From Burkholderiales bacterium (GTDB lineage Bacteria; Pseudomonadota; Gammaproteobacteria; Burkholderiales; Burkholderiaceae_C), in the NCBI GenBank assembly GCA_947458895.1, contig CANHBY010000104.1:1-5950 (forward strand): DNA of 5,950 bases. Direction: 5' to 3'. Of the stretch, positions 1 through 5,492 are shown piece after piece (within the stretch, counting starts at the first letter, position 1; each line of letters opens with the position of its first letter). The notes beneath the pieces are model-generated. The model ran no database searches and was not told the origin of the DNA. It saw nothing but the letters and a program-made list of their open reading frames with translations. The translations under genes were made by a program, and so were the position numbers.

Positions 1-3000
1 AACACCCCGCGGAGGCGCATCTTTCTCTCAACGGAACCTTGCGACCCTGGGCCGCTTGGCCCTTGGGGTCGCTGCAGGGCGAGGCCAGTGGCATCGACCT
101 GTCATCATTTCATCCCGCAGCGCCACGCACTGCCCTGCGCGCCAAAGCCTCCGCCGAAGTGCACAGCGCGAGTCAACCCGCTGTCGTGAAGCTGGACGTG
201 AGCAACGACGATGCAGGGCTCTGGAACGAGCAGCGTGTACCTCTGCGCAACCTCATGCTGGAGCTGCATGCCCGGCCCGATCAACTCAGCGAAGTGCAAC
301 TGCACGCCTTGAACGCCGAGTGGGGCACGGGTTCGCAAAGTGCAGGCCGGCTTGAGGGGCAAGGCCACTTCAGCCGTGACCACTGGGCGCTCGATGGCCG
401 ACTGGTCGACCTGCAACCTTCCCTGCTCGACTCTCGGGCCACACCTGTTCAACTCACAGGCCCCGTGCGCCTGTCGATGCAGGGTCGGCGCTGGGACGCG
501 CAGGCTGAATGGTCTGGCGTGCTGCTCGATGCGTCAAGAGGCACCGCCGTCAAAAAATCAGCCGCTCAACTTCGCTTCGCACTCAGCACCCAGCGCCCCA
601 GCACGCCCAAGGATCCCGAAACATGGACCCTGAGCGATCTGCAAGCTCGCATTGGCGAGGCGCGCCTGGAGGCCTCAGGAACCATCTCGCGTCCCAGCGC
701 TTCAACCCCCTGGCAAGCCAAAGGCAGCGCCAAACTGGTTCGGTTCGACCCCCTGCCCTGGTGGCCAGGACCCGAAAAATCTGTGTGGCGAGAGGGCGGC
801 CACCACTTCAACGGCGAGGCTTCTGTCGACATCCGAATCATCCCCAGCGCACCCTCTGAGCGCCCTGCGACGCCAACGACCAAAGACCCCCTGGCACCGT
901 GGTTCACATGGCTTCAAGGCTGGCGAGGAATGGCGCAAGTGAGCCTGACAGACAGCCAGCTGGCAGGGGTCCCGTTGAGCGGCCACGCTGAACTGCAGAA
1001 TGACGGAACCACCCCAAAATTCAACCTGCAACTTCAGGCTGCTGACAATACGCTGCAAGCTGAAGGCAGCCTGCCACGGCAGGCTGCCAACAGACGGCCC
1101 ACAGCGGCTACCCCCACACAGCTTGCTTTCAAGGTGGCCGCCCCAGACCTCGCCCGACTCAACCCCTGGTTCACGCTGCTGTCTCCTCAACAGGCTGCAA
1201 ACCGCCAGCTCAGCGGCCAACTCCAGGGCAGTGGTCATCTCAACGGCGATTCACTGGGAAGTCGAGGACATCTTCAAACCGAAGGCCAGTTCAACGCGGT
1301 GAATTTGCGCTGGGGATCACAACGCATTCAAGGCGCCCAGCTTAGTTGGCAATTGGGCAGCGCAGCCTCCGATCCGCTGATCATCAAACTGGAGGCCAAC
1401 AACCTGGCCTGGCAAGAGAAAAGTCTGAGCAGTCTGGCGCTGCAAGCCCATGGCCGGGTCGAAGACCACCGGCTGCATCTCGAAGCGCACACCCCGGGGC
1501 AGCCCCCCGCCTGGGTCCAGAGTCTTCAGGCCATACAAAGCCCCGAGGCTGCGGCCAAAGAGACGCAGCCAGCAACATCCACCACCCTGGTGCTGGATGC
1601 GCAGAGCAGCTTGCGTCACGAAACCGGTTCAGGGCATTGGCCCGTGGGGTGGCGCAGCAGCATCGAGACCCTGCAACTTTCCAGCCTACTGCCTGGAATC
1701 AGCAAGCCAGAGAACGGTAACGCCCCATGGTTTCGATTGGCACAACCGCTGGCCTTGACCGCAAGCTGGTCTGAGCCAGGCCTGGACATCACGGCTTCAC
1801 CAGGGCAAGCTGATCTGGCGGGTACTGCGTTGCGATGGGACGCCATTCAATGGTCCCACGTCAACGGCAAAACAGACCAGCTCAACGCCAATCTGCGCAT
1901 TGACTCCCTGCCAGTCGCATCCTGGCTGGCTCACTTGCAACCCGACTTCGGCTGGAGTGGAGACCTGACCCTCGGACTTAGCGCGCAGATTCACACCCAA
2001 CCCGAGTTCCGCGTCGAGGTGGCGGTGGATCGGCGCTTCGGCGACCTTCAAATCACCGACGACAACGGCACCCAGAAACTCGGTCTTCAGACGCTTCACC
2101 TGATGCTGCAAATGACCAACAGCCAGTGGAGCTTCGCGCAGGCCGTGGTGGGTCGAAACCTGGGCGTGATCTCAGGCGCCCTGGTAGCCAACCTGGAGCC
2201 GGGAACGTATTGGCCCACAGCCACTTCGCCACTGCAAGGCGTGGTTCAGTTGCAGGTTGCCAACCTGCGCGCGTGGGGCAACTGGCTGCCTGCAGGCTGG
2301 CGCCTCGGTGGGCAATTGAACCTTGGCGCGAACGTCGGTGGCCTCTGGGGCGCCCCCCAAATCACGGGCTCCATCGAAGGCCGATCCCTCAGCATGCACC
2401 ATGCGCTGGAGGGCATCGACATCACCGATGGCACCGTTGACATTCAACTGCAAGGCGCCACAGCGCGCATAGAGCGCTTCACAGCCCGCGGCGGTACAGG
2501 CAGCCTGCAATTGCAAGGCCAAGCCCAGCTGGACGGCACACCCCAAGCCCAATTGAAGCTTAGCCTGGACCACTTTCAATTGCTGGGCCGTGTCGACCGC
2601 AAGCTGGTCGGCAGCGGGCAAGCCACTTTAAACCTGACCCCGGACCTCACCACTGTGACGGGCCAGTTGATGATCGATGAAGGCCTGGTTGATTTCTCAC
2701 AAGGTGATGCGCCTCGCTTGGCCGAAGACGTTCAAGTGCTTCGAGCCCAGCCCAGCAAATCTGCCCCAGCACCCGCGCGGCGCGTTACCAAGGTCCCAAC
2801 TCGACAACCACCGGTCATCCAAGTCACCGTCAACCTGGGTGAGAAACTTCACCTTCGAGGGCGCGGGCTCGAGACCAAGCTGCACGGCAACCTTCAGCTC
2901 ACCACCACCGAAGGAGCCTTGCAAGTGAATGGCAAAGTCAATGCCGAGGAAGGCACCTACAGGGCCTATGCGCAAAAGCTCAACATCGACCGTGGCGTGG

Positions 3001-3512
3001 TCAGTTTCAACGGTGACGCCAGCAACCCTCGCCTAGACATTGAAGCCACACGGCCCAACACAGATATCCGCGTTGGGGTCACCATCACCGGCAGCGCCAA
3101 AGCCCCCCGCGTAAGGTTGTTTTCAGAACCTGACATGGTTGATGCCGACAAGCTCAGTTGGCTCTTGCTGGGCCGCGGCAGCGACGGCCTGGCCAGCACC
3201 GACATCAGCCTCTTGCAAAGCGCGGCACTGGCCCTGCTCTCCGGCGAAGAAGAGGGCGTGAGCGACAAACTCATGAAAACCATCGGCATTGACGACCTCT
3301 CCATTCGCCAGAGCGACGGCGCCGAGAAAGAAACCATCGTGTCGCTAGGCAAACAACTCTCGCGCCGCTGGTATGTGGGCTATGAGCGCGGCCTCAATGC
3401 CACCGAAGGCTCGTGGCAGCTCATTTATCGCATGGCCCAGCGCTTCACACTGCGCGCGCAAACCGGCCAGGAAAACTCGGTCGATCTGATTTGGACTTGG
3501 CGCTGGCAATGA
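1..3512 (+). CDS. tamB: TamB, translocation and assembly module subunit (C-terminal ~1,169 residues, 5' end off window)
   Basis: TamB is an inner-membrane-anchored, periplasm-spanning protein that works with the outer-membrane Omp85 protein TamA in building the outer membrane (autotransporter and barrel insertion, and phospholipid transport in newer models). The frame is open from position 3 with no stop, so the true start, N-terminal anchor and probably tamA lie upstream; the TTG at 39 is an internal Leu codon. The visible part is long, rich in alternating polar and apolar beta-strand sequence, as expected for a TamB beta-taco groove. The family-typical C-terminal domain (DUF490) is clear: an EEGTYRAYAQ stretch and a GVVSFNGDASNPRLDI stretch at about 2940-3050, a VDADKLSWLLLGRG motif at about 3140-3180, and a C-terminus ending in VDLIWTWRWQ, a barrel-strand-like aromatic tail. 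A Pro/Ala/Arg-rich insert lies at about 2745-2815. The usual family length of 1,250-1,450 residues suggests 100-300 residues are missing on the left. Family assignment is firm; the exact role is from family knowledge. Confidence 0.95.
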   Translation, partial: HPAEAHLSLNGTLRPWAAWPLGSLQGEASGIDLSSFHPAAPRTALRAKASAEVHSASQPAVVKLDVSNDDAGLWNEQRVPLRNLMLELHARPDQLSEVQLHALNAEWGTGSQSAGRLEGQGHFSRDHWALDGRLVDLQPSLLDSRATPVQLTGPVRLSMQGRRWDAQAEWSGVLLDASRGTAVKKSAAQLRFALSTQRPSTPKDPETWTLSDLQARIGEARLEASGTISRPSASTPWQAKGSAKLVRFDPLPWWPGPEKSVWREGGHHFNGEASVDIRIIPSAPSERPATPTTKDPLAPWFTWLQGWRGMAQVSLTDSQLAGVPLSGHAELQNDGTTPKFNLQLQAADNTLQAEGSLPRQAANRRPTAATPTQLAFKVAAPDLARLNPWFTLLSPQQAANRQLSGQLQGSGHLNGDSLGSRGHLQTEGQFNAVNLRWGSQRIQGAQLSWQLGSAASDPLIIKLEANNLAWQEKSLSSLALQAHGRVEDHRLHLEAHTPGQPPAWVQSLQAIQSPEAAAKETQPATSTTLVLDAQSSLRHETGSGHWPVGWRSSIETLQLSSLLPGISKPENGNAPWFRLAQPLALTASWSEPGLDITASPGQADLAGTALRWDAIQWSHVNGKTDQLNANLRIDSLPVASWLAHLQPDFGWSGDLTLGLSAQIHTQPEFRVEVAVDRRFGDLQITDDNGTQKLGLQTLHLMLQMTNSQWSFAQAVVGRNLGVISGALVANLEPGTYWPTATSPLQGVVQLQVANLRAWGNWLPAGWRLGGQLNLGANVGGLWGAPQITGSIEGRSLSMHHALEGIDITDGTVDIQLQGATARIERFTARGGTGSLQLQGQAQLDGTPQAQLKLSLDHFQLLGRVDRKLVGSGQATLNLTPDLTTVTGQLMIDEGLVDFSQGDAPRLAEDVQVLRAQPSKSAPAPARRVTKVPTRQPPVIQVTVNLGEKLHLRGRGLETKLHGNLQLTTTEGALQVNGKVNAEEGTYRAYAQKLNIDRGVVSFNGDASNPRLDIEATRPNTDIRVGVTITGSAKAPRVRLFSEPDMVDADKLSWLLLGRGSDGLASTDISLLQSAALALLSGEEEGVSDKLMKTIGIDDLSIRQSDGAEKETIVSLGKQLSRRWYVGYERGLNATEGSWQLIYRMAQRFTLRAQTGQENSVDLIWTWRWQ

Positions 3513-3587
3513 AGCCGCGCAACAGCCGTGACACAATGTCGACTTCGTTCAGTGACGCCGCCCAGGCCAAGCGGCACATCACCCCCA

Positions 3588-3662
3588 CTCGCCGTAGTTC
3601 AATGGATAGAACGGCTGCCTCCTAAGCGGCAAATACAGGTTCGATTCCTGTCGGCGGGACCA
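3588..3662 (+). tRNA. tRNA-Arg, anticodon CCU (reads AGG), CCA encoded
   Basis: The cloverleaf folds completely. The acceptor stem is 3588-3594 with 3652-3658 (seven pairs, with a U-G wobble at pair 2-71). The D stem is GTTC/GAAC (3597-3600 with 3609-3612). The anticodon stem is 3614-3618 with 3626-3630 (one U-G pair), around loop CTCCTAA with anticodon CCT at 3621-3623. The variable loop is 3631-3634, and the T stem ACAGG/CCTGT encloses TTCGATT (3635-3651). Discriminator A is at 3659 and CCA at 3660-3662. It decodes the Arg codon AGG, which is rare in GC-rich proteobacteria. It lies 75 bases after the tamB stop. There is no obvious terminator between them, so it may share the tamB transcript or use its own weak promoter. 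Confidence 0.97.
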
Positions 3663-3907
3663 TCTTTGGGGCGAGGTGTTCAACCTCATTCATTCAACCT
3701 GCATTGAGCTCCGCACAGGTACCGCGGCCCACGAACCGCCATTCAGCGGCATCGTGATCAACCTTGGCCTGACCGGACTGGCGCAGTCATTTTCCCCAGC
3801 CTTGGCAACGCCAAAGCCGTTCTACTGGCCTTGCGCAGCCGCAGTGCCCACCCGCCCCAAAGCTCTTGGCACAAGCAAGAGCACAGGGGACGATCAAACG
3901 ATGGCCC

Positions 3908-3995
3908 AAGAATTTCTCCGCAGGGGATGATGAAAAAGACGGCCGGCTCTGCTACACCGGAAGTCTCAATGTGTCAGCGCCCGAGAGAAATTCTT
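3908..3995. repeat. perfect 11-bp inverted repeat enclosing a second stem
   Basis: AAGAATTTCTC at 3908-3918 is the exact reverse complement of GAGAAATTCTT at 3985-3995. Inside it a second stem can form: AGAC (3937-3940) with GTCT (3963-3966), a 2x2 internal loop, then CCGG (3943-3946) with CCGG (3957-3960). Read on the minus strand, the inner stem is followed by a short T run (bases 3936-3933), which could act as a weak terminator downstream of the HTH gene. Function is unknown. A structured RNA, a terminator or the ends of a small decayed element are all possible. Confidence 0.6.
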
Positions 3996-4006
3996 AGACC
4001 GAAATC

Positions 4007-4053
4007 GTGATGATCACCCTACCGGGCGGCAGCCCGGCAAGGGATCACATCAC
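4007..4053. repeat. three-block imperfect hairpin just downstream of the HTH gene
   Basis: Three nested paired blocks are visible: GTGATG (4007-4012) with CATCAC (4048-4053), CCC (4017-4019) with GGG (4041-4043), and CCGGGC (4022-4027) with GCCCGG (4032-4037), closed by a GGCA loop. The internal loops are ATCA opposite ATCA and TA opposite CAA. It begins 25 bases beyond the stop of the minus-strand HTH gene, where a transcription terminator would be expected. There is no T tract on either strand, so it may instead stabilise the 3' end or be a REP-like palindrome. Confidence 0.6.
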
Positions 4054-4077
4054 CAGGGTTCGCTACAACGATTCCCA

Positions 4078-4374
4078 TCACTCAAAGGTGAGAAGGATCT
4101 GCTCCTCTTGCTCCGTCAGCGGCCCCACCTGAATACGCACAGGTCGCCCCAACTTCGCAAGCATCACGAGCAACTTGGTTTCACTCACGCCGTGGTATTT
4201 GCCCCGTGTAATACGGGACACCTTGGCCTGATCGATTCCCAATATTTGTGCAGCAGCAACCTGCGTCAAGTGTTTAGTCTTGAGCGCCTGGGCAATATGA
4301 ATGCAAATTTGCGCCTTGCGCTCAGACTCCTGGCGGTCGACCACCTTTTCATCAACCTCTATCAGCGAATTCAT
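4078..4374 (-). CDS. XRE-family helix-turn-helix protein, HigA-like antitoxin type, orphan
   Basis: This 98-residue protein belongs to the small XRE/HTH group typical of HigA-like antitoxins of HigB/Gp49-type toxins; it would bind DNA as a regulator. The start is ATG at 4374-4372, because a G-rich Shine-Dalgarno tract (eight G, 4385-4378) lies directly upstream. The frame stays open to 4515, but that extension is Cys- and Trp-rich and does not look like this family. A charged N-terminal helix (residues 8-35) precedes the HTH at about residues 36-60, containing LTQVAAAQILGID and AKVSRITRGKY. The motif VSETKLLVMLAKLGRPVRIQV then follows (residues 63-83), typical of the group, and a Glu-rich tail. 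In two-gene systems the toxin usually lies immediately upstream, which here would be 4375 rightward, and none is seen. It is therefore either an orphan antitoxin or a stand-alone regulator. The fold is confident; the antitoxin role is inference. Confidence 0.85.
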   Translation of the reverse strand: MNSLIEVDEKVVDRQESERKAQICIHIAQALKTKHLTQVAAAQILGIDQAKVSRITRGKYHGVSETKLLVMLAKLGRPVRIQVGPLTEQEEQILLTFE

Positions 4375-4471
4375 CGACCCCCCCCGCCAAGCAGACCAAG
4401 GAGCCAACTGCAAAACCGGTAGGCAAGCACAACAGCCAATGGGGCAAAGAAGAGCGAGTGAACGGCATGTT

Positions 4472-4501
4472 TTTATCCCTTGCGGCCTGTGGCCGGTCCA
4501 A
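4472..4501 (-). promoter_or_regulatory. candidate promoter and operator dyad of the HTH gene
   Basis: Read on the minus strand, TTGGAC (4501-4496) and GATAAA (4477-4472) are separated by 18 bases and resemble sigma-70 -35 and -10 boxes (roughly 3 of 6 and 4 of 6 matches). The spacer contains a perfect dyad, CGGCC-TGT-GGCCG (4483-4495 on the plus strand), flanked by imperfect TTG/CAA half-sites. XRE antitoxins commonly repress their own promoter from such a dyad. The start codon lies about 90 bases further on. Confidence 0.35.
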
Positions 4502-4558
4502 AAAACAACAAACAATCAACAAGGCAGCAAAGATCACATCTTGGCCTTCCGACACGAC

Positions 4559-4572
4559 TGATCCAGATCAAT
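4559..4572. promoter_or_regulatory. FNR/ANR-box-like dyad
   Basis: CTGAT-CCAG-ATCAA differs from the FNR/ANR consensus TTGAT-N4-ATCAA at one of the ten specified positions. It sits about 100 bases upstream of the candidate start point of the minus-strand HTH gene, which is further than the usual activating position. There is no plus-strand gene nearby. It may be chance. Confidence 0.25.
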
Positions 4573-4609
4573 CAATGGCCACCCAAAGATGACATCCGAC
4601 TTGGACTAA

Positions 4610-4698
4610 ATCGTTGAACTCAGGGGTAAATGTAACGGCCCCGGAGGCCCGAACACCCCCTAAAGGGGGAATCGTTAACCCTTACGTAGTAAATGTAA
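4610..4698. repeat. imperfect ~62-base direct duplication
   Basis: ATCGTT occurs at 4610-4615 and 4671-4676. Each copy is followed, 10 or 12 bases later, by the identical ten-base word GTAAATGTAA (4626-4635 and 4689-4698), then a C/TCGG-like end. The offsets are 61 and 63 bases. Between the copies are two small hairpins: GGCC/GGCC at 4637-4649 and CCCCC-TAAA-GGGGG at 4656-4669. This looks like a diverged tandem copy or a paired binding-site array. Confidence 0.45.
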
Positions 4699-4795
4699 TC
4701 GGATGCAACAGCCCGTAATGAGCATCTTTTTCACCGATCGCTGCGCTCGGTCAATGCCGCAAGGCAGCAACACTCGGCGGGCGCCAAGCCACAGG

Positions 4796-4821
4796 CGCCA
4801 AAGATGCCGCTTTCTTTGGCG
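4796..4821. repeat. perfect 9-bp hairpin downstream of ahpD
   Basis: CGCCAAAGA (4796-4804) pairs exactly with TCTTTGGCG (4813-4821) around an eight-base loop. A second palindromic GGCGCC word at 4780-4785 repeats GGCGCC at 4794-4799. On the minus strand the hairpin begins 59 bases after the ahpD stop, so it could be the 3' boundary of the ahpD message. It lacks a T tract, which argues against a standard intrinsic terminator. Confidence 0.5.
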
Positions 4822-4880
4822 GGGTGATATCTTGCAAAACAACGGCGCATCACCCAACCCGGAGAAGCAAGCTTCATTGC

Positions 4881-5390
4881 TCAGACGGCCAAGACTTGCG
4901 CGGCCGCATTCACCACGGCAGCAATACGGCCAATGTCGCGCAGTTGCTGCGTTGTGAGGCCTTCTTTCTTGAGCAGGGCGTAGTGCGAACCAATGCAGAA
5001 GTGGCACTTGCCGATGATCGAAGCGGCCAAGGCATAAGCCTCGAATTTCTTTTGCTCGATTCCCCCGGCGGTGGCGTAGGCGTTCATGCGCAGCTCAGGT
5101 CGAAGCGTTTTCAGCTCATCGTCAGCCGCCATTTCCACGTAGGGGTACCAGGTGTTGTTCATCCCCATGAGGGCGGCGGCGGTCAGAGCGGCCTGCGCCA
5201 ATTCAGGATCAAGGTTGGCTCGAAAGATATCGACCAAGACCTTGCTTCGGGCCGCAAAGGCCGCGGCCAGCGCCACACCGATGGCGTACTCAGGCGGCAG
5301 ACTCGAGCGGGCAATGACACCGTCAATGTTCAAGCGAATGTCTTTGGCGTAATCAGGGATTTGGTCTTTGATGGCTTGCAGGAATTCCAT
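4881..5390 (-). CDS. ahpD: AhpD, alkylhydroperoxidase-like protein (carboxymuconolactone decarboxylase family)
   Basis: This 169-residue cytoplasmic protein belongs to the CMD/AhpD family and its length is close to the ~175 residues usual for AhpD. In the studied mycobacterial system AhpD is the thiol adaptor that passes electrons from lipoylated dihydrolipoamide acyltransferase and lipoamide dehydrogenase to AhpC, and it has weak peroxidase activity of its own. The catalytic set is intact: Cys129-His-Phe-Cys132 with His136, and Glu117 twelve residues before the first Cys, the same spacing as Glu118/Cys130/Cys133/His137 in Mycobacterium tuberculosis AhpD. The protein is almost all helical and Ala-rich, as expected for the fold. 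The start is ATG at 5390-5388, with a GAGAG Shine-Dalgarno seven bases upstream. An in-frame extension to 5480 would read through the terminator hairpin and is rejected. ahpC lies 102 bases upstream on the same strand, but an intrinsic terminator separates them. Confidence 0.93.
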   Translation of the reverse strand: MEFLQAIKDQIPDYAKDIRLNIDGVIARSSLPPEYAIGVALAAAFAARSKVLVDIFRANLDPELAQAALTAAALMGMNNTWYPYVEMAADDELKTLRPELRMNAYATAGGIEQKKFEAYALAASIIGKCHFCIGSHYALLKKEGLTTQQLRDIGRIAAVVNAAAQVLAV

Positions 5391-5403
5391 GAGAGTTCTC
5401 TCA
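5390..5403 (-). promoter_or_regulatory. inverted repeat covering the ahpD ribosome binding site and first start-codon base
   Basis: On the message strand TGAGAG-AA-CTCTCA is a 6-bp-arm inverted repeat. Its left arm holds the GAGAG Shine-Dalgarno and its right arm ends on the A of the ATG. With a GAAC tetraloop, a five-pair hairpin could partly hide the ribosome binding site. It could also be a protein-binding dyad. Confidence 0.45.
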
Positions 5404-5421
5404 CCGAGGTCAGGGTGGCAT

Positions 5422-5444
5422 AAAAAAGCCCGGCGGTGCCGGGC
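5422..5444 (-). terminator. intrinsic terminator between ahpC and ahpD
   Basis: On the minus strand GCCCGGC (5444-5438), loop ACC and GCCGGGC (5434-5428) form a perfect 7-bp GC stem followed immediately by six T (5427-5422). This is a canonical rho-independent terminator 48 bases after the ahpC stop and 31 bases before the ahpD start. It should end most ahpC transcripts and leave ahpD dependent on readthrough. There is no T tract on the plus-strand side. Confidence 0.82.
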
Positions 5445-5454
5445 CCACGGACCG

Positions 5455-5478
5455 GCATGCAGGCTCAGGCCTGCATGC
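5455..5478. repeat. perfect 10-bp inverted repeat downstream of ahpC
   Basis: GCATGCAGGC (5455-5464), loop TCAG, and GCCTGCATGC (5469-5478) are exact reverse complements. It lies 14 bases after the ahpC stop and 10 bases before the terminator hairpin, so the ahpC message would end in two stacked stem-loops. It has no T tract of its own. A role in 3'-end stability or in modulating the terminator is plausible. Confidence 0.75.
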
Positions 5479-5492
5479 ACTAGGGCCTGTTA

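Larger units (their letters stand above)
3663..4077. other. intergenic stretch between tRNA-Arg and the HTH gene; no convincing gene
   Basis: These 415 bases hold no protein gene I can support. One plus-strand open frame (GTG at 3676 to TGA at 3930, 84 codons) starts 13 bases after the tRNA CCA. It has a loose GGGG upstream but no recognisable domain, membrane segment or family resemblance. The right part holds the two inverted-repeat structures listed separately (3908-3995 and 4007-4053). No copy of the tRNA 3' end is visible here, so no attachment-site duplication is evident. Confidence 0.6.
4375..4880. other. ~500-base gene-free stretch between the HTH gene and ahpD
   Basis: No open frame here looks like a real protein. 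The longest, on the minus strand (4675-5007), overlaps ahpD out of frame and is Arg- and Cys-rich without domain features. What can be seen, left to right, is the HTH gene leader and candidate promoter, an A/C-rich run at about 4500-4523, an FNR-like dyad at 4559-4572, and an imperfect duplication at 4610-4698. These are followed by a C5-TAAA-G5 hairpin at 4656-4669 and a GC-rich palindromic cluster at 4780-4821. I find no toxin gene, transposase or tRNA in it. Confidence 0.6.

Noticed and set aside
105..3352. Multiple long open frames on both strands inside tamB
   Set aside because: All are GC-rich shadows of the tamB frame with Arg/Pro/Gly-rich, low-plausibility translations.
3532..3537. 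CACAAT as a -10 box for the tRNA gene
   Set aside because: Four of six matches, but no acceptable -35 hexamer at 16-18 bases; too weak to list.
3676..3930. 84-codon plus-strand open frame right after the tRNA
   Set aside because: GTG start 13 bases from the mature tRNA end, no recognisable domain, mixed composition; likely chance. Kept only as a remark in the intergenic entry.
4054..4076. Apparent T-arm-like remnant (GGGTTCG...CGATTCCC) as a duplicated tRNA end or attachment site
   Set aside because: Spacing and flanks do not match the tRNA 3' end; no continuous identity beyond about seven bases.
4375..4515. 47-residue N-terminal extension of the HTH protein
   Set aside because: It would run through the G8 Shine-Dalgarno tract and the candidate -10 region, and the sequence does not resemble the family.
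4864..4875. GAAGC-AA-GCTTC as the ahpD terminator
   Set aside because: Loop too small for the full stem, only a four-pair stem with a tetraloop, and no T tract.
4675..5007. 110-codon minus-strand open frame
   Set aside because: Overlaps the 3' part of ahpD in another frame, rich in Arg/Cys/Trp, no family features and no ribosome binding site noted.
5391..5480. 30-residue N-terminal extension of AhpD
   Set aside because: It would be encoded across the intrinsic terminator and part of the 10-bp inverted repeat; the internal ATG at 5390 has a good Shine-Dalgarno and gives the family length.
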